Shown: piece by piece, positions 1-11,404 of the stretch
How positions within the stretch are numbered: position 1 is the first letter of the stretch
Layout: every line of letters starts with the position of its first letter
NCBI GenBank assembly: GCA_949358305.1
Contig: OX442314.1
Span: 15,245,060-15,309,059 of the forward strand
Source: Strigamia acuminata
Taxonomy: Eukaryota > Arthropoda > Chilopoda > Geophilomorpha > Linotaeniidae
DNA: 64,000 nt
Direction: 5' to 3'
Translations under genes and position numbers: made by a program
The notes under the pieces: generated by a model
The model's input: the letters and a program-made list of their open reading frames with translations, nothing else
What the model was told of the DNA's origin: nothing
Database searches by the model: none

Positions 1-59
1 ATAAATAAAATTAATTACGGTAATACGGAGTAATAAAAATAAATCTGTACGAAACATAC

Positions 60-1949
60 TTCGGGGCATACAACGCTGCCAAATTCACGAGATAACCGTT
101 GGTCAAACCCAATGAAAGGTTTAATAAAACAAAAGCAACATCATCATTAAACATGACTGATAAATGACGATTCGGCTTCGAAACGTTACAGAACATCATT
201 AATGGTATCAGAACTAATCGAACTGTAGCGAGTAATGGTAGCCAGCAACTTCCACTTTTTGGCTAATTAAAAGAAAAGCACAAAGTTACTAAAACCAAGT
301 AACGTACACTTATTTTAAATACTTACCAGACGGAGCATTCCAGATAGTATTCTTCCAGTCAGATCTCCCAAATTAAATAATAAAAAACAAGCAACAGGTA
401 TAAAAAATTGATCTAAAAAATAAAGAATAAATTGAATTTTATTTTAATAGCTCACGCAATTTAATTTACTTGTTAATGCAGTTTTATTTTGAATATTAAC
501 TGAAACGACTAACACAGCAAGAGAGGGATAAACAGCCAATGTGGTGAAAAACGTAATAAAACCCACATAGCCGTCACAGCAAATCTAAAAAAAAATAGAA
601 AATAATAATAATAATTAAAATACCGTACGTATTATTTTTTTAAAAAGTTGAAATTTGCACCGATTTTAATGTAGACCAAAAATAGCTTTTGTTTACTCCT
701 TGAATAATATCGCGACATTCTGCTTCATTTTCTAATTCTTTCATTTGATATAAATAATACCGGTAATAAGTCTATGAAATAAATAAATAAAATGTATTAG
801 TAATTTAGTCCAAACCCCTCTATTCTTGCAGTAATCTTACTCGTTTCTTTAAACAAAAATAAGTAAGAAAGCCTAAAAATAAAGTTACAAGAGCTGCTAA
901 GAAAAATATGAATCCTGTGTCTTGGTCGGGTAAATTAAATGCCAATGCAATTATTCCACATATGACAGCAAAAACACCGCCTAAAGCCTGTCAATGTATT
1001 TAAAAAGTGTTAAATAACTTTCAAATCACTAAAAAAGTAAAGAAATTATACTTGTCCATTCATGTTAGCCTGCATGTAGCGGCTAGGGAAACATGCTGCC
1101 AAACCCATCACAGCTCCTTGGAATACGGATGAGCACGCTAATCACAAAATATAAATCAATTTAAATAAAAAATACATATAGAATAGTATAAAACCCAGTC
1201 ATCTACCATTTAATGCAGCAATTGTAGCCATTGTTACTGAGAAGAATGTAATCTGCCCTGCAAAATTATAATTTAAAGTGAATTTTACAAGAATTTCATC
1301 AAATTTTTAATGTAAACACTTGCATTTATCAGTATCAATCTTAGTGAGTGTAGTTGTAAGAATAAAAAGAATTATCATTCCAATTAATGAGCCAAGAAGA
1401 CGAATTTGATGAGAAACTCTGTAAAATCAAAAACTTAATTACGATATATTTTTTTTTATAGTAGAAGATATTCACCTTTTACTAATTACAGCATTTACGA
1501 AATAAAATACAACAGCTGGCACGCACGATGCGATGCTCATATAACTAGTAAAATATGTCTGCAGATCAGTTCGATAATCGTCAAAAGACGGGTGGGTCGA
1601 AAATTTATACATCCAATACTGCAAAAGAGAAAAGTAAAATTCAAAATTCAATTGAAAAATTTATTTCGAACTTAATACCCCTTCTGCCGTGACGAAAAAG
1701 CTCCACGAAACAACTATAATAATGCCGTAAAACAGAAATGTTATGTAAACGCAATTCCACCTGGAAAAGAGAATGTAAAAGAGTTAAAAATGTGCGACAT
1801 GCAATTCGTTTTAGCTTTTACTTGTCCATTGGTTTGCTGGACGGTGCAAATTGAATTTGACGAACATTTGTTGGTTGCCTACTCTGAAGGTGTTCTTCGT
1901 CATCTTCTTCCTCGGATGCATTTCGGTCCATTAAACTCTCTTTTTCCAT
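60..1949 (-). CDS. Equilibrative nucleoside transporter (SLC29/ENT family), 3' end beyond the window
   Basis: Multi-pass plasma-membrane carrier moving nucleosides by facilitated diffusion. Eleven exons join in frame (minus strand): 1949-1822, 1760-1679, 1618-1476, 1418-1324, 1257-1207, 1137-1052, 987-841, 771-661, 584-470, 412-327 and 262-60, giving 415 residues. Family signatures are seen in order: an acidic N-terminus (EEEDDEEH), DTDKWQITFF, a SSVFQGAVMGLAACFPSRYM stretch, FNLGDLTGRILSG, and TNGYLVNLAALYAP near the end. About ten hydrophobic segments are present of the usual eleven, so one helix is missing. A donor GTATGT at 59-54 explains this: the gene continues off the left edge. Reading through that donor gives a stop at 11, which I think is not used. 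One intron (1258-1323) starts with GC. The start is the first ATG before the acidic tail. Which ENT paralogue it is cannot be said. Confidence 0.9.
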
Positions 1950-2668
1950 GATAGCTGAATTTGGATTAAGATAATTCAGTTTTTAGCTTGCTCCGCATCC
2001 TTGATAATACAATTAGCCTTGAATATTGTTACACAATCAAGAATGTAACAATTGTCATTATTGTCCCATGATACACGTATGTGCAGAGATTTTTTTGGTG
2101 TTTGATGTGCGCGAAATCCTCTATCCAATTCTAAGGACCATTGATGCAAATAGACTTATAAACAAGTGGTCAGATGGTGAAGTGTGATTTTAATTAGTTT
2201 TACAATTCAATCACCAGATGGACACTACGTAGCGTTTACGTTTTGTTGTTTTAAATGATTTAATTATTAATAAGGTTAATTTGTACAGCAAATTCCGAAT
2301 TTATTTCGTACGGATAAACACAATTTATAGTTAAAATTTTAGCTTCAACTTGGTTCCCGCGATTCTTTGCGTGATTTTAGTGTTGACGTCACTGCAGCGC
2401 CGGTGATGATTTTAGATGAGGATGAATAATTTTCTGAGAAATGATTTAATGTTCTAGTGCTCTTGATAAAGTGATTTGCCAGCTTATGTATCATAAGAAA
2501 CAAGACTATACAGTTTTTTTAAATAATTAAATAAAATTGTTTGTTTTTTTAATGTTACAAATTTGTGTTTTATACTGCAGAGTATAAACATCTGCTTCAA
2601 ACATCATTTATAAGTCATTAAACCTAGGTGCATTTAATTATATACATCTGTAGATCCATCTTCAAAAT
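1950..2668. other. Intergenic: ENT upstream region and WDHD1 3' flank
   Basis: About 720 bp between two minus-strand genes. It must hold the ENT promoter and 5' UTR and the end of the WDHD1 3' UTR. I see no coding sequence. One TGACGTCA palindrome lies at 2384-2391, roughly 440 bp upstream of the ENT start codon. AT-rich with T/A runs near 2515-2560. Confidence 0.6.
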
Positions 2669-5600
2669 TCATTTGTCACCTCTCGTAAACATGAATTCAG
2701 TAAGTTTAGAACTAGCAGTAACTTCAGTAGTGCTTCGTTTGCTCTTTTTTGTTGAAGATGAATTGTCCTCAGTATGAGAATGTCTGCGCTTTTGAGATGG
2801 AACTGTAGATTCCGTAGACTCTGAATCGTCACATTTCTAATCGACAATTAAAATGTGAATAATTATACACCTAAATATTTTTCCAATAATCAAAATCATT
2901 AAAACCTGCTTCTCCTTTTCATTGTTTTCCTTATACAAATCCTTTGCTCGTTTCATCAAATCGTTATCACTTAAATGCGGATATTCAGCTCGCAATTCTT
3001 CCCCATTAGCTTCAAACCAATTCTTAAGCGTTCTGCGCAAACGAATAAAGTTATTTTCCATATTCATACAAATCGAGGCTAAACTCACATCTTTTTATTG
3101 CTTCCACGTTGTCGGGGTGATTTCGATGTAGCTGGGCTTACTTTCTGCAAAGCAAATCAATATACAAACACTAAAATATTTTTCGATTAAATTTATAAAA
3201 ATATAAAAACAAACCTTCAAGTTTTTCTCTTTTTGTTTGACAACGGTGTTTGCAAGTGTATCAAAAACTCCAGCTCCTTTACCAGTTTCGATCGATTTTT
3301 TTGGAAGGTTAGCGGTCTTTTTGAATGGATTTTTACTTCCATCGTTGGAACTCAACTCAACTTGCTTAACTGCGTCATTAACAACTGGACTGTTGGCACG
3401 TAATTCAACGTGCTGTTTTGCTGCGCCGCCATCATCAGGAACGTTGAAACTGCTCTCGACTCGCTGTTTCGATATCGCTTTTACAACTGGAACGGGATTC
3501 GATGAAGTGATCCGATCTGGAATATTCGACTTGACCACAACACGTTTCTTTTCCCTCGCTTTAATAATTAGAATGAATTTATAATTTAATATTAAAAGTT
3601 AATCTACATCATTATATTTCCGTTACCTGCTTGAATAACCTCCTCAATAGAATCATCCGAATCATCATTTCCATTTAAAGTTGGTGATTCACCTCGTAAT
3701 TCCTCGACTCCTTTACGCGTAACGTTAGTTTCTTCTCTATTCTTCTCATAAGCTATTTCATTGAGTCTGCGTGCCAATTGCATATGATTTTGTGAAGATG
3801 CGTATTTGATCGCTAATTGTACAGAGTAAGACGTGGGCATAAATTCGCAAATCTCGACTGCTCGATATCCACGATCAGAATTACAAGCCAGCTGATAACA
3901 AAAACATTAATTACAACTCGTATTATAAACGCAATTTCATTATTACAGCAAATGCTTTCATTAGTGTAGTTTGTAACGCTTTATCTGTATCCGTCTTAGA
4001 TCGTTCGTGCTCGGGATCATCATGTTCAATACGTATTAAAGTATCCTTTACAAGTTTTTGATACCACAGAGATTCCTGCAAACAGTAACAAAAATATGTA
4101 AATTCTGAAATTTTGTTGAAACAGATGTTTCCAGTATACTTCGAGTTGGCCCTTTTCCGTATTCAATTCGCACAAAGCCAGTTGCATCGGAACAGGAGCC
4201 ATAATAGGTCGTGGCAAAGTAGGCGGGTATCGGGAACCCTTGCAAGGAAGTCCCCTGAAATATATAATGTCATATTAAAATTTAATCACCTTTAAATTTA
4301 CCGATCTTCGCACCAAACACTTTTTTGAAGCTCACTGATCGCAACAACAAAAAAATGGTCCGATCTGCCTTTAACTCCCGTTCTAGTGTTACACACTTGC
4401 AACCAAACATTACCCACGTCTTGCCTCAACAATGTGACGACCCCGTCGGAGTCTACACATACCGGAGCTCCGCATTCCGAAAAGCTAAACAGAAATAGGT
4501 GTACAATAAACCAATCGTACAATAAATTAGTTTTCCTTTCATCTTTCTACTTACCCTATCCACGCTAAAGTGCTTTGCGGACTAAGAGATAACGGCACAC
4601 TGCAAAACGATATTTTTCTCGTTAAAACGGTTACAACGAGAATTGCTAAACATTGTTCTCCAGGTAAGCCAGCTCCAAGATGATAAGCTACGATTAACTG
4701 CTCGTTGTGGCCATTCATGCTCACCACAGGACCGGGAAGAGAGATCGGGTCGAGCTGTAGTCCTCCAATCGTAAACATTCGCAACTGGCGCCGACTCGTA
4801 GCCGCAGCAACCCAGCCGTCGCCAGCTGCAACCGCCTAAAACAACAAATGTTAGATAAATCAAAAACGTGACATTAAAAATAATAATTCTTATACTTGTA
4901 TATTCTCTTTATTAGGCATATTCACAGTCCATTCATTATTGGAGTCCCATGAACGAAAATGCATGCACATCAACGTACTAAACGCAATTTCAAACAAGTT
5001 GTATAATTTACCACACTATCTTTTTTTAATTTAGAGCTACCTGGACTTGTCCTCCTCAGATTCGTTTGCAAAAACGACAGCTTCCTCCGTGAGAGCAGCT
5101 AATACGTAATTTGAATTGTTGTTTAAATGCATCGAGTGATAAGTTGATGAATCGTGAAACTCAATATCAAAAGAATTTTCTTCTTCGGTGTTGTGGTTTA
5201 TAATGAAGCCAGATCGATTCCACGTCTAAAAATAAATAGCACAATTAAGCGTCAGATTTTAATTCTTATTGCAAAACAAGAACAAACCATAAAACGGTGG
5301 CTGAGGTGAGCGGGAGTTGATCCGGGTTGAAAAGGAGATTGAAAAGTGTTCTTGACATGTCTAATTTCAGAAACTGTAGAGAAATTATCCGTGTCATCCC
5401 CATCGTCAAACATCGTTTTTGTTTTAATGCCATTTGAAATAGAAGCAGCAGGTTGAATTTGGTTGCGTGGTTTAGGGACGTCGCTCGAATTATCGTCAAT
5501 ATTGCTGAGACCGACAGTTTCTGCTTTAATTTGAGAGATGGAAAAAGTATTTTCGTCATCACTGTCATCTTCTAATGGATTCATAAAATGAGCCATCACG

Positions 5601-7173
5601 TCATCCTAAAATCAAACTATTAATACGAAAACAAATAATGTAAAAATAAATCTATATAAATACTGGTATCTCTAATGATGAAACTTCTTTGACATTATCC
5701 TTCGATTTAATGTATCGTATAGACAGGTGTCCCTAAACATAAATGAAAAAGTTTGTTTATGTAGTTGTAATTACAAAAAAAATAACTTTTATGTACATCA
5801 TAATCACAATAAGCCATTTCGTCTTTACGCTGAGGATTCCAGCAAAATCCAGTAATACCAACTCTTTTTTCATTCTGTGTACTAAAATTTAATACGTTTA
5901 CAGTATGTTGCCACAAATGTGCAATTTTCACTCACAATTGAAGGCACTTTTGTGTAGAAACATCCCAGACTACTACTATTCCGTTGACCGACCCAGCAGA
6001 TACAAGCCCGCCCTTTGAGACAGCGCAAACTGATAAATCCTATATAAAAAAAAAAAATAAATAACGTGAAAATCTTCATTTTTAATTCTCTCTCATCATC
6101 TTACCGCATCTATTCTTTCGTCTGTAAGCGTATGCAGCAAATTCCAACTACTTCTACTGTATATTTCAACTTGTTTTCCTCGAGGAATAGCTAGGAACTA
6201 AAAGCACAATATAATCCTTCAATTCGATGACTGCAGTGAGAAGGTTTTACCTGTCCAGACGCAGCATCCCAAGCAACATGACCTAAAATTTTTGAATTTC
6301 TATTTAAAAAAAATAAAAACAAACCATAAGTTTTTATTTTTAATTTTTTTTTTCTGTATCAAAAGTCTTACTCCACTGAATTGCTCTTAGGCAAAATCCC
6401 ATTCCAACATTTTACTTTTTCGTACGTCTTCAAATTCCAGACGCACACTGAACCATCACAACTAGAAGACAACTAAAAAAAAAAAAATTTATAATAAAAT
6501 AATTTTTTTGAAAAGCGCGTTTTACCAAAAATTCTCCTTGAGGATCAACATCAACACACAGAACTGGCGCCTCGTGCTTTAATTCTTTAAAAGTTCTATC
6601 AATGCGATTTATAATGCGAATAGAAAAGTCACTAAAAATAAATAAACAAATAAATAATCGATCAGCAGTTTTTAAATAATGAAAACGTTCATTTACCGAG
6701 ACGCAGCACACAAAATTGATCCTTCTTTATTTGATGACATACGTGTAACGGGAGCCGCCAAGAAATTGAGATAGCCTTCTGGCTCTAACTCTGGAAACGA
6801 CATCATGGGGATTCCGTTGCTATCGTTTGAGACGAAGATAAGACGTTTCTGCAATTGTTTTAATAATTATTTCAACAAATTTAGTCAATTAGTCAGAAAA
6901 CTCGGAATACCTCGACGTAAAGCGCATACACTTTTTCTCCGACTGGATGAGTTGTTATTACATCAAATTCCGGAGATTCCCAAATTCGTAATCTTCCGTC
7001 AGAGCCACATGTGACAACATGTCTGAAAGAATAAAAGGAGTTAACAAGTTTGGTTTCAATTTATTAAAAAAAAAACCGCCTTACTCTCCATCAGGATGGT
7101 AAGCTAATGACGTGAGGCCTTCAATGTGAGCTGATCTATCAATATCTCGTTCCAACTCCTTAAATTTCGCCAT
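2669..7173 (-). CDS. WDHD1: WDHD1/AND-1/Ctf4 replisome adaptor (WD repeats, SepB domain, HMG-like tail)
   Basis: Nuclear replication-fork hub that trimerises and links the CMG helicase to DNA polymerase alpha. About 22 short exons. The first ones are 7173-7085, 7022-6911, 6848-6697, 6631-6526, 6472-6372, 6299-6251, 6197-6105, 6039-5936, 5881-5797, 5732-5664 and 5605-5288. The N-terminal WD40 propeller is clear (IEGLTSLAYHPDGE, VTCGSDGRLRIWE, CDGSVCVWN, NGIVVVWDVST). An acidic linker follows, then FQPGSTPAHLSHRFM and the SepB domain with LPGPVVSMNGHNEQLIVAYH. The C-terminus has a basic linker, an HMG-like helix (LKNWFEANGEELRAEYPHLS) and a short KLTEF tail before TGA. A 55-nt intron near 3035-3090 is needed to keep the HMG frame. 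The ATG at 7173 gives the family's usual start. Very confident in identity; some exon ends after 5288 were read only roughly. Confidence 0.93.
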
Positions 7174-7912
7174 AATTATTCTGCACAAAGTTTTCCAACA
7201 ACTCGGTATTTGCACCACAGATGCTTCCACCAGCAGGAAAATAATAACACCACACTGCAGACGACTAAATTCCCGCTAAAACATTTCAGCCAATCACGAC
7301 GCGTCACAACGTGAACGAAAATGCGAACCAATTCTTAATAATTTGTAATTTTTTTAAAAAATAAATGAAATTAATATTATTTCATTTTTATAATTACTCG
7401 TTGAAATATTTGTAAAACTTTTAATGCCATAAACAATTTAATTGATTCTACGTATATTTGACCAATCGCACATCTAAATTAACATAACATGAAGCCAACG
7501 ATGCGCGCGCATCACCCAGCTTTCTGTCTTCGTCATGAGTTGATGAATGGGAGACCGCTGCGATTAAGTGAGGGAGTTCTTCCTAACTGCGTCATTTGAC
7601 GACAGTTTCACGAAGGTGTGAGCAACATTACACTCGATGATCAGGTAAAACATTAATCATATCGATTTAGGGATATTTTCCCCAACATATGTTTTTAATT
7701 GCCTCAGTTGAGTCGAGTTCCTTAAGTGTAATTTAAAGTGAACATGGCTGTCCGCTAAATGGGTTGTGACCTCGTTAAAGTTCTTCACTCCTTTACTTTA
7801 AAACCTTACAGTTTCTTGATCCTTGTTTTGTTCCCTTTCTGTCGTTTTACACGTCTAGTTTCATCATGCTAGTGGATTAAAGCGGCCATTCATTTCAAAT
7901 CGAACATTTTCC
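7174..7912. promoter_or_regulatory. Divergent promoter region of WDHD1 (-) and SOCS5 (+)
   Basis: The start codons of WDHD1 and SOCS5 face away from each other across 739 bp. The part at 7490-7620 is richer in CpG than its surroundings. A possible donor (CAG|GTAAAA, about 7643-7646) suggests a SOCS 5' UTR exon. No TATA box is evident. Shared control is inferred from layout only. Confidence 0.5.
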
Positions 7913-9193
7913 ATGGCCGAGTCGAACAAACCGACAGAAAACGAGAAGGAGAACGCGACCAATCCCAAACAGACGACGAAAACTCAAGAACAGGGAATAA
8001 CCGACGAACATCCAACAGTCGAGCACGACGCGAGATGTTGCCGCGCGGCGGATGTGGGCAGCGACAGACGCAAGTTCCGTTCGCTGACATTCTGTCGGAG
8101 ATATAAATCGAAATCGAAGGAAAGTGCCAAGAAAAGAAAGGGACCATGGTGTTTCAAACTGAACTGTTGTCGCGTACGAAAAAACCTGGAGGCCGCCGAG
8201 ATACCGGAAGCGAACGTGAACTGCGAGGCGTGCGTTTGTACCGGTTACCGTCGCACCGACGAGCACCACCTTGGCGCTGGAGTTGTGTTCGAATCGACGC
8301 CTCCGAATGAAAGGCGCATTGTCGATTACCCGCGATTCACGCGCTCCGCGTCGTCCGACGACGGGAAATCGATGGTGCAGGTCGTAGACGTTAACCAGCT
8401 TTCGCCCAAGGATTTTTCGGCCGAGGATTGCGACGAACGAGCGCGAGCGGAGCGGGCGAGGGAGATCGAAGAAGGAATCGAACCACCACCCGGTTATTTG
8501 CTTTCTTCGCGCGAGATGTTCGGCGCCAGTAATCCCCAGTTGTCGTACCTGTCGTCGGTGTTTCATTCGCGACTTTCTCTGAATTTTCTTCCACGAGCGT
8601 CTTTGCCGCCGATCAAATTGGTGGACACACTTCAGCAGCAAGCGGAGACGCCTTTTCTGCAGAGAGTCGTGCACACGCAAGTCGATTACATTCATTGTCT
8701 AGTGCCAGATCTATTAGCCATTGCAAATTGCCAGTTTTATTGGGGGAAGATGGATCGTTACGAAGCCGAAAAACTACTGGAAAATCGACCTGAAGGGACA
8801 TTTTTACTACGGGATTCTGCCCAAGAAGAGTATCTTTTCAGTGTGTCGTTTCGTCGTTACGAACGTTCGTTGCACGCTCGAATCGAGCAATGGAATCATC
8901 GTTTCAGCTTCGATTCCCACGATCCGGCCGTGTATTCGTCGGAAACTGTGTGCGGACTTATCGAGCATTACAAAGATCCGAACAGTTGCATGTTTTTTGA
9001 ACCCATGTTGACTACGCCTCTGAATCGCACCAAGACGTTTTCCTTGCAACATTTATGCCGAGCTGCTATCTGCAATAATGTGACCTACGATGGGATTAAT
9101 AAAGTACATCTTCCCAAATCACTTAAAACTTATTTGAAGGAATATCACTACAAACAACGTGTTCGTGTCAGACGCTTTGATTTGGAACAATGA
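7913..9193 (+). CDS. SOCS5: Suppressor of cytokine signalling, SOCS4/5 type
   Basis: Single-exon gene of 426 residues. SOCS4/5 proteins bind phosphotyrosine through an SH2 domain and recruit an Elongin B/C-Cullin 5 ubiquitin ligase to damp JAK/STAT or EGFR signalling. The SH2 domain spans about 275-370, with the phosphotyrosine arginine in TFLLRDS (residues 296-302) and SFRRYERSLHARIEQWNHRF, which is nearly identical to vertebrate SOCS5. The SOCS box follows at about 376-426: BC box LQHLCRAAI, then LPKSLKTYLKEYHYKQRVRV as the Cullin-5 part. The N-terminal 250 residues are basic and cysteine-containing, poorly conserved and longer than in CIS/SOCS1-3, as expected for this subgroup. The arthropod counterpart is Socs36E. 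The start codon sits in ATTTTCCATGG, a good context. Coding GC is clearly above the flanks. Confidence 0.95.
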   Translation: MAESNKPTENEKENATNPKQTTKTQEQGITDEHPTVEHDARCCRAADVGSDRRKFRSLTFCRRYKSKSKESAKKRKGPWCFKLNCCRVRKNLEAAEIPEANVNCEACVCTGYRRTDEHHLGAGVVFESTPPNERRIVDYPRFTRSASSDDGKSMVQVVDVNQLSPKDFSAEDCDERARAERAREIEEGIEPPPGYLLSSREMFGASNPQLSYLSSVFHSRLSLNFLPRASLPPIKLVDTLQQQAETPFLQRVVHTQVDYIHCLVPDLLAIANCQFYWGKMDRYEAEKLLENRPEGTFLLRDSAQEEYLFSVSFRRYERSLHARIEQWNHRFSFDSHDPAVYSSETVCGLIEHYKDPNSCMFFEPMLTTPLNRTKTFSLQHLCRAAICNNVTYDGINKVHLPKSLKTYLKEYHYKQRVRVRRFDLEQ

Positions 9194-9355
9194 TTCAGTG
9201 AATGATTGAATGAAATGTGATTACTGTGAAGCAATCAGTGTGATAATAGTGACTCAAGAAATTTAAAAAAAAAAAGTAAATTAAATTAAATTAAAAAAAA
9301 GAAACCGATATGGAGATCTGGAAAATGTCGAAAAATGAGGAGATAGTGAAATGTG

Positions 9356-9443
9356 ACCACACCTTTACATATTTTTAGACAGAAACAATTGAATTATTTC
9401 AATCGATGTTCCCATTCATGATGAATTGATGTAAAGGTGTGGT
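9356..9443. repeat. Perfect 15-bp inverted repeat (58-bp loop) in SOCS5 3' region
   Basis: ACCACACCTTTACAT at 9356-9370 pairs exactly with ATGTAAAGGTGTGGT at 9429-9443. A third partial copy of the right arm (AAGGTGTGGCAT) follows at about 9470. Transcribed, this would form a stable stem-loop. Confidence 0.8.
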
Positions 9444-9545
9444 ATAGAAGAAAAAAATTAAAAAAAATGAAGGTGTGGCATTTCCCTCATTTGTTACTCA
9501 TTTCAATATCATTTATTTTGTTAAAAGTTTCTCATATTAATTTCC

Positions 9546-9843
9546 ATGAAATATCAGCTTAAAGTTTTATAATAGTGGAAGGTAAGTTGAGGTTTGAACC
9601 ACTTTGTATTCAATGAGAAGCTTCCTCCCATAATGTATCACGTTGTAGTATATCCTGTGACTTCTTTGTATTGGATACAGGATGCCTTTTCCGATTGACT
9701 GCTATCGTTTGTACTCATTGGTAGATTCTCAGGGAATGAAATTACTCAAAAAGTATTGTAAGATTGGAAAATGGAATAATTTTGTTTAATTTTCTTCACC
9801 ATTTATCGTATGTACACATTATTTCCAAAAGCTGATATTTCAT
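9546..9843. repeat. Perfect 15-bp inverted repeat (268-bp loop) in SOCS5 3' region
   Basis: ATGAAATATCAGCTT at 9546-9560 pairs exactly with AAGCTGATATTTCAT at 9829-9843. The enclosed sequence holds a smaller pair (ATCCTGT near 9652 and ACAGGAT near 9677), so a nested RNA fold is possible. Confidence 0.8.
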
Positions 9844-10150
9844 CATTTTTTTTTTTTTGAAAATTTTTTATTTTATGGCTTTCGTTAATTGGTTGTATGA
9901 AAAATATTAATCTAGTTGGTATGATTAACAAATTTGTATTTAAAAAAAAAATATTAGTTTTGTGACGAAATGTAATTTGTAAAGTTTATCGATGAACAAA
10001 GTGGATTAACGTTAAAACAACTGCGTGTGTGTTTTCATTTTCTTTCAACCTTCACTTTTATCTTTTTATTATTATAAAATTTGAGAAAATTTCACACAAT
10101 TTCACGTTGATATAGCAAAAAAAAATAAATAAAAATAAGTACTTCATTTT

Positions 10151-11404
10151 ACCTTGCCTTGGGCTCGAAAGGATTTTTTCCTGCTGCCACAAAAAGGATT
10201 TTGACCTCAAAGGTGACACAACTTGTGTATTCGCATTTTACTTTAAATTACTTCCTTGTTCAGGACTCCCAAAACCAGAAAATAAATAGAAGGGTGAAAA
10301 CTAGTTGACCTAACTTCACCCACAACTTAAATGAAAAAAATATATATATATAAAACTCTTTTCTTCCTGCTTTTGTTCATCTTTTACGATTTCAATTTCA
10401 ATTTAAAACGGTTTATTATATCTCTGATTTTTATAAGTAAACAAACTGCCCAACCTCGGTGACTTGCAATGTATAATGATAACAAATCTACTCGGCGGAA
10501 ATGATTGAGATATCTCTTAAATGTTGTTGCGCCGTTTATTTTGAAACTTGTCCCGAGCAAACTCAATTCCAGCGTATCAAATGATAATACTTGACTTTTC
10601 GTTACTGAAGAAATCAAATCCTCGTTTCGTCTATGACCAACATAAAAGGCATTTAAGGGTGGCTCGCTCGAGCGGGGTTGGGCAAGTTTGAAGTTGCCCA
10701 GAAATTACTCTCGAGACCCCTCTTGTCAGATGACAGGAAATGGAAAGGTTAGAGCCCATTGAGGAGCGGTCTCTCTTTTCTTAGAATTTTTTGGGAAGCG
10801 AAACATGAGAAAACGTGGAGAAAGAAGGGGATTGGTCTGCGCTCTACAAACCTGCCGACAATTTCCTGCCACAAGTTTTCAATTATAATTTATATCGGGT
10901 GAAATTGGAATTTGATTTTCTTCCAAGCAATTACTCCGCAGCTTGAGAGATTGTTTTGTTTTAATTGTGGAAAAGTGCTCACAGCTCTTTCCCATTTCAT
11001 GACCTCTCACTATTGTGCAGCGCGAAAAATACTTATATATTTTTTTTCCGAAATAATTTCGTGCCTCTGGTGCAATGAAGTTTTTATTTTTTTTCTTTAT
11101 TTTTTTTTGTATTTCATAATTAAGTCAACCCGTTCGTGTCTTGAGAAAGCAATTAAAAAGCTGACTGGTTGCAACGAATAAATAATTGGTTAAATAATTT
11201 AAATTAAAACAAAGAGCTGTTTTTTTTTTTTGTTTCTTTTTTTTTTCTAAGAAATAAAAACCAAAAAAAGACGCTTTACTCACAAATTATAATTTAATAA
11301 AAAATCAAATGAGATAAAAGTTGTACAAAACTCAGGTTGGACTTGAAGTTTGCCTCGACAGAAAATCGTATAAAATCATCGAAAAAGTTGGTAGAAAAAA
11401 GCAA
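10151..11404. other. Intergenic between SOCS5 and the TALPID3-like gene
   Basis: No coding sequence seen. This is where the two genes' 3' ends converge. A GC-richer patch at about 10640-10860 contains the hairpin TGGGCAA/TTGCCCA (10679-10685 with 10694-10700, 8-nt loop). The rest is T- or A-rich. Confidence 0.5.

Larger units (their letters stand above)
9194..10150 (+). other. Probable SOCS5 3' UTR
   Basis: AT-rich sequence after the stop with no coding potential. It carries two perfect 15-bp inverted repeats (listed separately) and a run of AATAAA-like signals near 10127-10136 that would suit a polyadenylation site. The extent of the UTR is inferred. Confidence 0.45.

Noticed and set aside
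11-59. ENT ending with a stop at position 11
   Set aside because: The frame crosses a consensus donor (GTATGT at 59-54) and the protein would lack its last membrane helix, so the gene more likely continues outside the window.
7895-8695. Minus-strand ORF of 266 codons antisense to SOCS5
   Set aside because: It is the shadow of a GC-rich coding exon. The plus strand has SH2 and SOCS box motifs; the minus product has none.
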